This document shows positions 15,739-24,332 of a stretch of DNA of 64,000 nucleotides, piece after piece (position 1 is the stretch's first letter; each line of letters starts with the position of its first letter). Below the pieces are notes generated by a model, which saw only the letters and a program-made list of their open reading frames with translations, did no database searches and had not been told where the DNA came from. The DNA is taken from positions 8,683-72,682 of the forward strand of contig VSND01000015.1 in assembly GCA_009774145.1 (NCBI GenBank), written 5' to 3'. The position numbers and the translations under genes are program-made. This DNA is from Lachnospiraceae bacterium. Its GTDB lineage: Bacteria > Bacillota > Clostridia > Lachnospirales > Lachnospiraceae.

Positions 15739-16332
15739 TTGAGAAAACAGCTGAGAGAAAAAATCTTTGAATCGCTTGCATCTGTTCTGCCCATCACTGC
15801 CATCGTGCTGGTCTTAAGCATTACCGTGGCGCCTGTGGCTACTGGAACGCTGGTGCTCTTTTTATTCGGTGCCCTCCTTCTGATCTTCGGTATGGGCGTC
15901 TTCACTCTGGGCGCAGATCTGGCCATGACCCCCATGGGCGAGGGCATGGGCATCGAGATGAGCAAGTCCCAAAAAGTCATCTGGCCCATCCTTATCAGCT
16001 TTGTCTTTGGCGTCATTATCACCATGGCAGAACCGGACCTTCAGGTACTGGCAGAACAGGTACCCTCCATCCCTAACATGGTCATCATCCTGTCGGTTGC
16101 GGCAGGTGTGGGGATCTTTATGATGCTGGCCATCGCCATGGGAGCCTGTGTGGCGGCAGGAGGCGATATTCTGACGGATGCCTTCGGCGTGGTTGCCATG
16201 GTCGCCATGACACCCCTCGTGACCATCCAGACTCTTGGACTTGTGAGTGAACTCCGCCGACACGCGAGAAGCAGATATCTGAAGACACAGTTTGAACAGA
16301 TCGAAGATACAGTTCTGTATTTTGACGACTGA
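15739..16332 (+). pseudogene. DUF1538 membrane carrier, internally deleted
   Basis: A 197-residue open frame from TTG at 15739, preceded by GAAAGG. The first ~115 residues are the start of the N-terminal DUF1538 half (FESLASVLPITAIVLVLSIT, TLGADLAMTPMGEGMG, FVFGVIITMAEPDLQVLAEQ). After VAAGVGIFMMLAIAMG the sequence jumps to AGGDILTDAFGVVAMVAMTP, which belongs to the end of the C-terminal half. Full-length family members have about 500 residues in two such halves, so some 250-300 residues have been lost with the frame kept. DUF1538 proteins are thought to be ion carriers (UmpAB type). The remainder is probably inactive, although the frame is open and the PII partner follows. Confidence 0.72.
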
Positions 16333-16360
16333 CACAGAAAGCAGGTGTATTTACATACTT

Positions 16361-17107
16361 ATGGAAGGAAAAGCAGAACGTCCGAAGCTTATGGTCTCCA
16401 TCGTGGAGCGCAGCAAAGGAAAGGACATTATAAAACTCTACGACCGGGAAGGGGTAACCTTTCACTATCAGACGGTCGGACGCGGTACTGCCACCTCTGA
16501 AATTATGGATATCCTGGGACTGGAGTCCCGGGACAAAGATATCATCTTAAGTCTGGCCGCCGCATCTCTCATTGACCAGCTCGCATACCGGATGAGCAAC
16601 GAGCTTCGAGGCAGTGTGGATACCAAGGGAATCTTTTTTGATCTGCCTCTGACCGGCATGAGCAACATGATCGCCGCTGCCTTTGGCATTCCCCTTCAGG
16701 CTTCTAAAAAAGAGCCTGCTCCCCGGCTCACTGACACCCTGCTGGAAAAGGCATTTCCCACCCGGCAGGAAGACACAGGAAAGGAAGAACCATCCATGTC
16801 CTCTGAGAACAGCCACACCCTGATCCTTATCAGCGTCAATCAGGGTTACACCAAAAACGTACTGGATACTGCCAGAAATCTGGGCGCGCGAGGCGGCACA
16901 ATCCTCCGGGCCAGATGGAGCGGTGTGAAAGCACTGGAAACCTATCATGGTATCTCTCTTCAGACCGAGAAGGAAATCGTCATCATCATTGTCCCCAATG
17001 AACTGCGCAACCGGATCATGGATGCCGTCAACGAAAAACACGGACTGAAGACGGAGGCTCAGGCCATCGTCTGCAGCATGAAGGTGGATCATTTTGCACC
17101 GATCTGA
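16361..17107 (+). CDS. PII-like regulator of the DUF1538 carrier
   Basis: 248 residues composed of two PII-like domains. The first reads LMVSIVERSKGKDIIKLYDR and GRGTATSEIMDILG; the second LILISVNQGYTKNVLDTARN, GARGGTILRARWSG and ends with AVNEKHGLKTEAQAIVCSM. The ATG at 16361 has only a weak site (AGCAGGTG, 13 bases away). Such proteins are typically encoded after DUF1538 carriers and probably gate them by binding a nucleotide. It ends at a strong terminator. Its last 40 codons plus terminator are duplicated at 19451-19715. Confidence 0.8.
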   Translation: MEGKAERPKLMVSIVERSKGKDIIKLYDREGVTFHYQTVGRGTATSEIMDILGLESRDKDIILSLAAASLIDQLAYRMSNELRGSVDTKGIFFDLPLTGMSNMIAAAFGIPLQASKKEPAPRLTDTLLEKAFPTRQEDTGKEEPSMSSENSHTLILISVNQGYTKNVLDTARNLGARGGTILRARWSGVKALETYHGISLQTEKEIVIIIVPNELRNRIMDAVNEKHGLKTEAQAIVCSMKVDHFAPI

Positions 17108-17249
17108 GCATTCAGACTGTCAGAAACGGCAGTCCGAATGTTTTTTCTGTTAAATTTCTCCGGCTGCACCGGTTCTTCCATAACACAGGTGTCAAGTGTG
17201 ACGGGAAATGAGGCTCTTTCTTCATGAAAACCCGAACCATATATTTACA
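16982..17249 (+). repeat. Copy A of a ~265-bp direct repeat
   Basis: Contains the last ~40 codons of the PII-like gene, its terminator and about 100 bases of downstream leader ending near ATATTTACA. It matches 19451-19715 closely over its whole length, with scattered substitutions and a few indels. The two copies bracket the FecR/WG lipoprotein gene. Confidence 0.85.
17109..17146 (+). terminator. Terminator of the DUF1538-PII operon
   Basis: CATTCAGACTG (17109-17119) pairs with CAGTCCGAATG (17130-17140), followed by six T. Rho-independent terminator. Confidence 0.85.
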
Positions 17250-17298
17250 GTTTCTCTGTACATATGGTAAAGTAAAAAGCAAAAAGGAATCTGAACAA

Positions 17299-19341
17299 AT
17301 GAGAAAGAAGAAAAAACATAAACGTATCTGGAGTCTTATGCTGGCTGTCAGCCTGCTGCTCACCGCCTGCGGATCATCCGCAGAGCCTTCCGAAGAGACC
17401 ACCGCTGAAGCCTCTGTCATGCAGCTGATGAAGGCCGAAGGATCTGTTGGTGTACTGGATGACGGCGGAAAAGGCATCTCCATTATGGAACGCATGAATC
17501 TCTACAGCGGCTATCAAATCGGAACAGAAAACGAAAGCTATGCCTGGATCAATCTGGATCATGTAAAACTGATCAAAATGGATGAGAGCAGCGATGCCGA
17601 ACTCCAGAAAAACGGAAAAAATCTGGAACTTCAGGTCCGTTCCGGAAGCCTGTTTTTTCATGTTACAGAACCGCTTGAGGAAGATGAGACACTGAATATC
17701 CGTACTTCCACCATGACCGTCGGGATCCGCGGGACCTGCGGATGGGTTCACGTACTGGATGAATCGCATATGCAGGTCTACCTTCTGGAAGGAAGTGTAC
17801 ACTGTGAAGTTACAGAACCAGAATCCGGTCAAAGTGCTTCCGCCGAAGTTGCCGCCGGTGAAATGGCCGATCTGTTTCTTTATCCCCCGGAACACGGCGA
17901 AACCCGATGCGAAATCCTGAAAAAACCATTTTCCAGATCTGAGATTCCCGCTTTTGTACTGGAGGAAGTAGACCTTGACGCTCTGGGAACGGATCTGGCC
18001 GATGAACGTACCGGTGAAGGTGAAGTGCTGGTACCCGTCTTTGAATCTTCGGAATATGAGGGGTACGGATCCGCACAGGGCGGTGTAATTCCTGCACTGA
18101 AAGAAGGCATGTGGGGAGCTGTCAATTATCAGAACGAGGTCATTGTACCATTCGAGCACACAGGTTTTCAGGCACCGGACGAACAGGGAAATTTTGTACT
18201 CGTTGACACTACAATAACAGAACAGACCAGCGACTTTTTGGGCCAGCAGCAAACTTGGGAGGAAAAGCAGTCCTCCTACACACTGTTTGATTCTCAGGGA
18301 AACATCCTGTATGAAGGGGAACATCAGGTTCGGGCATCCGGCGGCATGTACATCCTTCTGAAACAGGGAGATGAGACCGATGCGATTGAATACTACAGGT
18401 TGGACGGAACACTGGTAAACACTTTCCCGGAAAATTCGTTCTGCTCAAGGATTAACGGCTTTTATGACGGAATCTCCATGGTCTATCACAGTTCCAGTGA
18501 CAACAGTACCTGGCTCGGAGGCCAGGAGGCAGGATACTCCTATGGAACAGGAACTTTCCAGGTGGGCGAAGTGGACCGCAGCGGCAATGTAACATGGTAC
18601 GAGGATCCCATGTATGCGGAATATCTGAATGAAAATGAGCAGATCTATCAGGAAGCACTTGAATGGGAACGTTCCCACAGCAGTTCCGATATGACAGCTG
18701 GTGCCAGCACCTATTTACCCAGAATTCCTTTAAGTACTGTCAATCATGGCTATTATCCTGCCGGGAATCCTAACGCAGAGACCGGATGGATCGCCATGTG
18801 CAGCGATCAGTATGAGTTTGTGAGTGAATGCGACCTCTATGCTCTTCAACCGGACAGGGAACAGGGCTTTGTTCGATCCGAAGCCTTTTACGATGAAACG
18901 AACAGTTACCGGAGCTTTTATCATGATGGAGCCTATTTTTACAATTATGGTCCCAACATGGTATGGGTCCTGGGAGAACAGGATGTATTAGTGGATTTCT
19001 CCCGGTATCCCGGCATGACCTCCGAGACAGTGGATAACCGGATCGTGAAAGCGGTCTACGACCGGATTTTCATGGATAACGAGAACTACTGGCTTGTTCA
19101 GAATGGAGAACAGTGGGGATTTATCGACCACGATGGAAAGGAAACCGCCTGGTTTGAGGACGCCTCACGCTTTTATCAGAACCATGCTCTGATCCTTGAG
19201 AACGGAATCGCCTACCTGATCAATGAAAATTTTGAGAAGGTACAGGAACTCGGCGAGGCAGACTCCGTCGGTACGTACGGCGAGCTGTTTTCCCTGACCA
19301 GCGGTGATACCTGCCGGTTTTATCAGTTTGGTCAGCCGTAA
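17299..19341 (+). CDS. FecR-domain lipoprotein with WG repeats
   Basis: A 680-residue secreted lipoprotein. The ATG at 17299 follows AAGGAA; a basic stretch (MRKKKKHKR), hydrophobic core and lipobox LLTAC give the lipid-modified cysteine at about residue 22. Residues ~40-190 are FecR-like (VMQLMKAEGSVGVLDDGGKG, LELQVRSGSLFFHV, STMTVGIRGTCGWVHVLDES). The C-terminal two thirds contain WG-type beta repeats (LKEGMWGAVNYQNEVIVPFE; NGEQWGFIDHDGKE) and linker sequence. It would sit on the outer face of the membrane; ligand unknown. Flanking direct repeats suggest the gene was inserted or rearranged here. Confidence 0.82.
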   Translation: MRKKKKHKRIWSLMLAVSLLLTACGSSAEPSEETTAEASVMQLMKAEGSVGVLDDGGKGISIMERMNLYSGYQIGTENESYAWINLDHVKLIKMDESSDAELQKNGKNLELQVRSGSLFFHVTEPLEEDETLNIRTSTMTVGIRGTCGWVHVLDESHMQVYLLEGSVHCEVTEPESGQSASAEVAAGEMADLFLYPPEHGETRCEILKKPFSRSEIPAFVLEEVDLDALGTDLADERTGEGEVLVPVFESSEYEGYGSAQGGVIPALKEGMWGAVNYQNEVIVPFEHTGFQAPDEQGNFVLVDTTITEQTSDFLGQQQTWEEKQSSYTLFDSQGNILYEGEHQVRASGGMYILLKQGDETDAIEYYRLDGTLVNTFPENSFCSRINGFYDGISMVYHSSSDNSTWLGGQEAGYSYGTGTFQVGEVDRSGNVTWYEDPMYAEYLNENEQIYQEALEWERSHSSSDMTAGASTYLPRIPLSTVNHGYYPAGNPNAETGWIAMCSDQYEFVSECDLYALQPDREQGFVRSEAFYDETNSYRSFYHDGAYFYNYGPNMVWVLGEQDVLVDFSRYPGMTSETVDNRIVKAVYDRIFMDNENYWLVQNGEQWGFIDHDGKETAWFEDASRFYQNHALILENGIAYLINENFEKVQELGEADSVGTYGELFSLTSGDTCRFYQFGQP

Positions 19342-19450
19342 ATCAGGAAGCCAGGAAAATTTTCTGTCTTATTTTGTCAGGACATGGGGTATCATGGAAA
19401 AACGAACCTGTCTGATGAGGCACTCTATAGAACTTACATTTGGAGAACAG

Positions 19451-19576
19451 ATCATCCTTGCCCCCACTGAACTGCGCAACCGGATCATGGATGCCGCCAA
19501 CGAAAAACATGGACTTAAGACGGAGGCTCAGGCCAGCGTCTGCAGCCTGAAGGTGGATCATTTTGCACCGTTCTGA
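19451..19576 (+). pseudogene. Duplicated C-terminal tail of the PII-like gene
   Basis: Reads PTELRNRIMDAANEKHGLK and then TEAQASVCSLKVDHFAPF, nearly the same as the end of the protein encoded at 16361-17107. No PII domain start is present. It is the coding part of repeat copy B. Confidence 0.85.
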
Positions 19577-19577
19577 G

Positions 19578-19616
19578 CATTCAGACTGTCAGAAATGGCA
19601 GTCTGAATGTTTTTTT
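19578..19616 (+). terminator. Duplicated terminator
   Basis: CATTCAGACTG and CAGTCTGAATG pair perfectly around a 10-base loop and are followed by seven T. It now serves the FecR/WG gene. Confidence 0.85.
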
Positions 19617-19867
19617 GTTAAATTTCTCCGGCTGCACCGGATGTTCCATCACAGAGGTGTAAAGTACGACAGGATATACCGCTCTTTTTTCCGAAACCAG
19701 AACCATATATTTACACTTCTTTCTTCTTATTTTATGCTGCCTCTGCGGATTGTTTTCCTGTCCGCTTCCGGAGCAGGACGGATATTCATTTACCAGAATA
19801 TAAGAATTTTCTTCAAAGACAGAGCTCATATACCCGTTTCCTATAGCAACATATATCATATAAGTAT

Positions 19868-19896
19868 TTGCCCTGTTTACCACAATGCGATAAAAT
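19868..19896 (+). promoter_or_regulatory. Promoter of the aldo/keto reductase gene
   Basis: TTGCCC (19868-19873), 17-base spacer, TAAAAT (19891-19896), 32 bases before the ATG. Confidence 0.55.
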
Positions 19897-19928
19897 AGAA
19901 GAAAAAACAGAACAAGGAGAGATACGAC

Positions 19929-21056
19929 ATGCAGACAAAAAAACTTGGTTTTGGCCTGATGCGCCTGCCTTTGACCGACAGGACCGACGCCGGCGCCATT
20001 GATGTGGAGCAGGTAAAGCGGATGGTGGACACCTTTCTGGAGAGAGGTTTTACCTACTTTGACACCGCCTGGATGTACTGCGGTTTTCACAGCGAACAGG
20101 TTGCAAAAACTGCGCTGGTAGACCGTCATCCCAGAGACAGTTACACGCTGGCCACAAAGCTCCATGCCGGTTTTATCAATTCTCTGGAAGACAGAGATTT
20201 GATCTTTAACGCACAGCTGGAAAAGACCGGCGTTACATACTTCGATTATTATCTGCTTCACGGCATCGAAGCTGCCATGCTGCCCAAGTATGAACAGTTT
20301 GACTGCTTTCAATGGCTTCTTGACAAAAAGGAAAAAGGACTTGTAAAACATGCGGGATTTTCCTTCCATGACAGCGCCCAGCTGCTGGACGAGATTCTTA
20401 CAAAGCATCCGGAGATGGAATTTGTACAGCTCCAGATCAACTATCTGGACTGGGAGAGCGAATGGATCCAAGCCAGAAAATGCTATGAAATCGCTGTAAA
20501 ACACGGAAAACCGGTCATCGTCATGGAACCGGTCAAGGGAGGTACGCTGGCAAAGGTTCCGGAAGAAGCCGAAAAACTGTTCCGGGAATCCGCTCCTCAT
20601 ATGTCGGTGCCCAGCTGGGCGATCCGGTTTGCGGCGTCCCTTGACAACGTCATGATGGTGCTTTCCGGCATGAGCAGCCTGGAACAGCTGGAAGACAATC
20701 TGAGTTATATGGAGCACTTCCAGCCGCTTACGGAAGAGGAAAAGAAACTGACCGGCAAAGTGGCGGATATCATCAATGCGCAGATCGCTGTTCCCTGTAC
20801 CGGATGCTCCTACTGTACCGAAGGATGTCCGCAGAAGATCGCCATTCCGCAGTATTTCTCCTTATACAACGAAGATATGAGAGAAAATCTGGAGGAAAAG
20901 GGATGGACCATCAATTTTACCCAGTACGAGATCCTGACCGGCAAATTCGGGAAAGCAAAGGACTGTGTGGAATGCGGCCAGTGCGAAAGCGTATGTCCGC
21001 AGCATCTGCCCATCATGGAAAAGCTGAAGGATGTGTCGGCGCATTTTGACCATTAA
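19929..21056 (+). CDS. Aldo/keto reductase with C-terminal 2[4Fe-4S] domain
   Basis: 375 residues with AACAAGGAGAG before the ATG. The AKR barrel starts KKLGFGLMRLPLTD, has FDTAWMYCGFHSE (catalytic Asp and Tyr region), ATKLHAGF (Lys) and FDYYLLHGI (His). The last ~90 residues carry two ferredoxin-like motifs, CTGCSYCTEGCPQKI and CVECGQCESVCPQHL. This fused form is common in anaerobes and probably takes electrons through the clusters rather than only NADPH. Substrate unknown. A perfect terminator follows. Confidence 0.92.
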   Translation: MQTKKLGFGLMRLPLTDRTDAGAIDVEQVKRMVDTFLERGFTYFDTAWMYCGFHSEQVAKTALVDRHPRDSYTLATKLHAGFINSLEDRDLIFNAQLEKTGVTYFDYYLLHGIEAAMLPKYEQFDCFQWLLDKKEKGLVKHAGFSFHDSAQLLDEILTKHPEMEFVQLQINYLDWESEWIQARKCYEIAVKHGKPVIVMEPVKGGTLAKVPEEAEKLFRESAPHMSVPSWAIRFAASLDNVMMVLSGMSSLEQLEDNLSYMEHFQPLTEEEKKLTGKVADIINAQIAVPCTGCSYCTEGCPQKIAIPQYFSLYNEDMRENLEEKGWTINFTQYEILTGKFGKAKDCVECGQCESVCPQHLPIMEKLKDVSAHFDH

Positions 21057-21086
21057 GCCTGCATGGACAACATTTTACGTAAATAT

Positions 21087-21122
21087 GGGAGACAGACAAA
21101 TGCGTTGTCTGTCTCCCGTTTT
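21087..21122 (+). terminator. Terminator after the aldo/keto reductase
   Basis: GGGAGACAGACAA (21087-21099) pairs perfectly with TTGTCTGTCTCCC (21105-21117), then GTTTTC. Confidence 0.8.
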
Positions 21123-21302
21123 CGGGTCTGGCCTGTTCCTTATATTATACCCTTCTAACCATATGTCCAACAAGAAAATTCTTCTGAATGGGTATCTTCT
21201 GAATTTGTATATGGAATCCCGGAACAGACCTGTTCCCTGTTGATTTCAGATGTGTTTATTCTAACATATTCTGTTCTTTTATGCGAACATATTTCCGAAA
21301 AA

Positions 21303-21335
21303 CCGTCTTCTGCCCGATATCCGGACAGAAGACGG
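21303..21335 (-). terminator. Terminator of the Cys/His-rich peptide gene
   Basis: CCGTCTTCTG and CAGAAGACGG form the stem; on the minus strand it is followed by TTTTTC, just after the stop at 21342. Confidence 0.75.
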
Positions 21336-21341
21336 CGCTCT

Positions 21342-21623
21342 TTACCGATGACATCCATGATGTCTGCCGGCGCTTCGTCTGGTAACGGTCACACAGGTGC
21401 CGTCACAATAATCGCCTTCATGGTCATAACCGCAGTACTCACACCCGTCATGGGTATGCCGTCCTGTTTCTGTGCATCCTTCCACCGTACAGACCGGACA
21501 GCCGGTATCCGCCGCGGACTGTCTGTGATGTCCGCGGTGCCCATGAGCAGAAACCGGCATAGCCAGAAGGACCGCCAGAAGAGCGGCGGTCATGGCCGCA
21601 GCAAACCGTCTGCGAACATGCAT
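21342..21623 (-). CDS. Exported Cys/His-rich small protein
   Basis: 93 residues from the ATG at 21623, preceded by AAAGGAGGGG. Basic start MHVRRRFAAAMTAALLAVLL followed by AMPVSAHGH gives a convincing signal peptide cleaved near residue 25. The mature part holds about eight Cys and a dozen His (GCPVCTVEGCTETGRHTH, DGCEYCGYDHEGDYCDGTC), arranged as repeated C-x2-C and C-x3-C pairs. It probably binds metal outside the membrane or forms disulfides. No family name can be given. Promoter TTGTTT/TATACT lies at 21714-21742. Confidence 0.65.
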   Translation of the reverse strand: MHVRRRFAAAMTAALLAVLLAMPVSAHGHRGHHRQSAADTGCPVCTVEGCTETGRHTHDGCEYCGYDHEGDYCDGTCVTVTRRSAGRHHGCHR

Positions 21624-21713
21624 GCTTCTCCCCTCCTTTCCCCTCTCCGGACAGACGCTCCTGCATCTGATGTGCACAAAAGCACCATATCCCGGAGGAA
21701 CTGCTGTAAGAAC

Positions 21714-21742
21714 AGTATAGCACAGAGAAATGTGCGAAACAA
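21714..21742 (-). promoter_or_regulatory. Promoter of the Cys/His-rich peptide gene
   Basis: TTGTTT (21737-21742), 17-base spacer and TATACT (21714-21719) on the minus strand. Confidence 0.5.
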
Positions 21743-21768
21743 GCAGTCTGTCCGTTCAGGAAAGCCTG

Positions 21769-21945
21769 TTATGAAAACATGTTTTTTACATACTCCCGCA
21801 TCTCTTCGCGGGAAGAAACATGCTTCGCCCCATTGATGATGGCATTCTGCTCCGCTTCCGAAAGATGACTGAAGCGGATGAGCAGATCCGCATGCTGCGC
21901 AAGCTCCATCGTAAAGCCAATAGGCAGTTCTCTCTTTTTCAGCAT
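21769..21945 (-). CDS. Small conserved protein (58 residues), divergent from tetR
   Basis: Starts at ATG 21945 after GGGGTGAT; reads MLKKRELPIGFTMELAQHAD, then FSHLSEAEQNAIINGAKHV and SSREEMREYVKNMF. The pattern 'KRELPiGF.M.La.n..a...f..L...e...ii..a..v.s..eM..yV' recurs in small uncharacterised Clostridia proteins (from memory). Soluble and helical. It lies 135 bases from the divergent tetR start, and the TetR operators lie between them. Confidence 0.6.
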   Translation of the reverse strand: MLKKRELPIGFTMELAQHADLLIRFSHLSEAEQNAIINGAKHVSSREEMREYVKNMFS

Positions 21946-22009
21946 TTTATCACCCCGGTGAAAGGATGTGCAGGGCAGAACAAAATTATGCGCGGTGTTC
22001 ATTTTCATC

Positions 22010-22059
22010 TTGACATACATACCTTTGGTATGTTAATATCAATACATACCGTTGGTATG
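22010..22059 (+). promoter_or_regulatory. tetR promoter with two operators
   Basis: TTGACA (22010-22015) and TAATAT (22034-22039) frame CATACCTTTGGTATG (22018-22032), an inverted repeat with 6-base arms. A second copy, CATACCGTTGGTATG (22045-22059), covers the transcript start 27 bases away. The pair is a strong candidate operator for the TetR protein encoded just downstream. Confidence 0.82.
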
Positions 22060-22079
22060 CAAAAAGAAGGGAGGATTCC

Positions 22080-22733
22080 ATGGCAAGAAACAGACACCCG
22101 GAGGAAACGGTCAATTTAATACTGGATGCGGCTTTCCGCCTGTTTTTGGAAAAGGGCTATGAGCACACCTCCATCCAGGATATCATCGGTCAGCTGGGCG
22201 GTCTCAGCAAAGGGGCGATCTATCATCATTTCAAGTCCAAGGAAGACATTCTGATCGCCGTCACGGACCGGATGACCGCCGCTTCCAATCAGATGCTTGC
22301 TGACATCCGGGACCGGAAGGACCTGACTGGCAAAGAAAAGCTGAAGACCATCTTCCGGGAATCCATCCGCCGGCCGGTGCAGAACGATATTTTTACAGCT
22401 GCGCCCCGTTTTTGCGACAGCCCCAGACTGCTTTTCAGCCTGATGCAGGACACCATCCAGAACGCAGCGCCCAATTACATCCTGCCGATCATCCGACAGG
22501 GCATGGCCGACGGTTCCATTCAGACAGAATATCCGGAACAGTTAAGCGAACTGATTCTGCTGGCGGCAAATGTCTGGCTGAACCCCATGATCTTTGACAG
22601 TTCCGTCGAAGAATCCTGCCGGAAATTCATGGTTTTCCGCCAGATGCTTCAGGGCTTCGGTCTGGACATTGTAGATCAGGAGATGCTGGACCGGCTTCAG
22701 GAACTGACCGCCATCTATCAGAAAAACAAGTGA
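22080..22733 (+). CDS. TetR/AcrR family regulator
   Basis: 217 residues; GAAGGGAGG before the ATG. The DNA-binding domain reads ETVNLILDAAFRLFLEKGYE, HTSIQDIIGQLGGLSKGAIYHH and FKSKEDILIAVTDRM. The C-terminal ligand domain is helical. It presumably represses its own promoter and the downstream transporter genes, whose leader contains a related half-site pair at 22800-22818. Confidence 0.92.
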   Translation: MARNRHPEETVNLILDAAFRLFLEKGYEHTSIQDIIGQLGGLSKGAIYHHFKSKEDILIAVTDRMTAASNQMLADIRDRKDLTGKEKLKTIFRESIRRPVQNDIFTAAPRFCDSPRLLFSLMQDTIQNAAPNYILPIIRQGMADGSIQTEYPEQLSELILLAANVWLNPMIFDSSVEESCRKFMVFRQMLQGFGLDIVDQEMLDRLQELTAIYQKNK

Positions 22734-22799
22734 TAACATCCATTATGCCAGAAAGAAACATCTGCCCCGCATCACGGGCAGATTTCTTTCAATCATATA

Positions 22800-22818
22800 C
22801 ATACCGTCGTGCGGTATG
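22800..22818. promoter_or_regulatory. Variant TetR operator before the transporter genes
   Basis: CATACCG and CGGTATG arms separated by five bases, sharing the CATACC/GGTATG halves of the two operators at 22018 and 22045, but with wider spacing. It lies immediately before the AAAGGAGG of the ABC fragment. Confidence 0.5.
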
Positions 22819-22831
22819 AAAAGGAGGAAAT

Positions 22832-23071
22832 ATGAACAAAGTCATTGACATGAATGCGGTAGAAAAAAACTACGGTCCTGTACCCGTGATTCAGAGCTGC
22901 AGTTTCCGGATTTCAGAAGGAGAGAGCTGCGGACTTCCGGGCGTCAGCGGGGCCGGAAAGACCACGCTGATGAAGCTGATCCTGGGGCTGCGGAAGGCCG
23001 CCGTCTTTTTGAGTATTACCGGTCTGATCCTGCGGATCATGGCAGATCATGTAAAACAAATGGAGGTTTAA
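22832..23071 (+). pseudogene. ABC exporter remnant (ATPase start fused to permease end)
   Basis: 79 residues. The first 53 (GPVPVIQSCSFRISEGESCG, GVSGAGKTTLMKLILGL) are the start of an ABC ATPase with a complete Walker A. Then the sequence switches to AAVFLSITGLILRIMADHVK, a terminal membrane helix like that of an ABC-2 permease. The signature motif, Walker B and most of the permease are gone. A deletion of roughly 1.5-2 kb, joined in frame, explains it. It retains a strong AAGGAGG site. Confidence 0.75.
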
Positions 23072-23074
23072 ATC

Positions 23075-24313
23075 ATGAAACATAAACTTTTTACCAGAGA
23101 TTTTACTCTGGTGGTCATCGGGCAGGTCATTTCTCTGTTCGGTAATGCAGCCGTCCGGTTTGCACTGCCCCTCTATCTGCTGAATCTGACCGGTTCTTCC
23201 GCACTTTACGGGACCGTGACCGCCTGCGCGTTCCTGCCTCCCATCCTTCTGTCCCCCATAGGCGGCATGATCGCAGACCGGGTCAATAAAAGAAATATCA
23301 TGGTGGCGCTGGATTTTCTGACTGCGGCGGTGATCCTGCTCTTTTCCCTGCTCATGGATGTCTGCAGCCTTGTGCCTCTCCTGACCGTCACGCTGATGCT
23401 TCTGTATGGTATTGCAGGAGCCTATCAGCCCTCTGTCCAGGCGAGCATTCCGGCTCTGGTATGTCCTGAGCAGACCATGGCTGCCAATTCCGTCATCAAT
23501 ACCATCAGCTCTTTTTCGTCGCTGACAGGTCCTGTACTCGGCGGCCTGTTATACAGTGCCTGCGGATTAAAGCCCGTACTTCTGGTCTGTATGATCTGCT
23601 TTTTCCTGTCGGCGGTCATGGAGCTTTTTATCCGGATTCCGTACAGGAAGCAGACTCCGGACGGCGGGATCCGGCAAACCATTCAGCGTGATTTTTCCGA
23701 AAGCATCCATTTTCTGCGAACAAAAAAACCGGTCATCGGAAAAGGAATGCTTGTGGTCTGCGGGATCAATCTGTTTCTGTCCGCCATGCTTCTTGTGGCA
23801 ATGCCCTGGCTTATCACAGAGGTCCTGGATCTGGAACCGGCGCTGGCCAACCGGCTGTATGGCTTTGCGCAAGGAGCGCTGGCAGCCGGGGGACTGGTCG
23901 GCGGAATCGGCGCCGGCATCTTTGCAGACCGGCTGGATGTCCGAAAATCCGCCCAAATTCTGACCGCCTGCGCGCTGTGCGTCTTCCCCATGGGGCTTAC
24001 GCTCCTTCTGTCAGACTCCGGAATTCTGAATTATCTGGTGCTGACGGTATGCTGCTTCCTCATTATGGTATTCTCCACGGTCTTTACCGTGCAGATGATG
24101 TCCATGATCCAGACAGAGACACCGCCGCATCTTACGGGAAAGGTGATCGCTGTAACCCTCACCTTTTCCATGTGTTCCCAGCCGCTGGGCAATACACTGT
24201 ACGGTATTCTCTTTGAAGCGTGCAGAGGGTTCGAATCTCTGGTTGTACTCTTTTCCGGGACCGTTTCCCTGATGATTGCGGTAAAAGCGCGGAAGGTGTT
24301 TCGATTCATCTGA
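23075..24313 (+). CDS. MFS transporter (MefA/DHA3-like)
   Basis: 412 residues with 12 hydrophobic segments. Typical features are FTLVVIGQVISLFGNAAVRF, the loop 2-3 motif GGMIADRVNKRN and its counterpart GAGIFADRLDVRKS. The long central loop after segment 6 (RKQTPDGGIRQTIQRDF) fits the drug-export DHA3/MefA type. It starts three bases after the ABC remnant's stop and is probably the surviving effector of the TetR locus. A terminator follows at 24333. Confidence 0.9.
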   Translation: MKHKLFTRDFTLVVIGQVISLFGNAAVRFALPLYLLNLTGSSALYGTVTACAFLPPILLSPIGGMIADRVNKRNIMVALDFLTAAVILLFSLLMDVCSLVPLLTVTLMLLYGIAGAYQPSVQASIPALVCPEQTMAANSVINTISSFSSLTGPVLGGLLYSACGLKPVLLVCMICFFLSAVMELFIRIPYRKQTPDGGIRQTIQRDFSESIHFLRTKKPVIGKGMLVVCGINLFLSAMLLVAMPWLITEVLDLEPALANRLYGFAQGALAAGGLVGGIGAGIFADRLDVRKSAQILTACALCVFPMGLTLLLSDSGILNYLVLTVCCFLIMVFSTVFTVQMMSMIQTETPPHLTGKVIAVTLTFSMCSQPLGNTLYGILFEACRGFESLVVLFSGTVSLMIAVKARKVFRFI

Positions 24314-24332
24314 AAAATCTGTAAGTTTCTTT

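Larger units (their letters stand above)
19451..19715 (+). repeat. Copy B of the ~265-bp direct repeat
   Basis: Second copy of 16982-17249, including the PII tail, a terminator (19578-19616) and the leader ending ACCATATATTTACA. Copy B explains most of the otherwise gene-free interval 19342-19928; the remainder holds only the aldo/keto reductase promoter. Confidence 0.85.
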
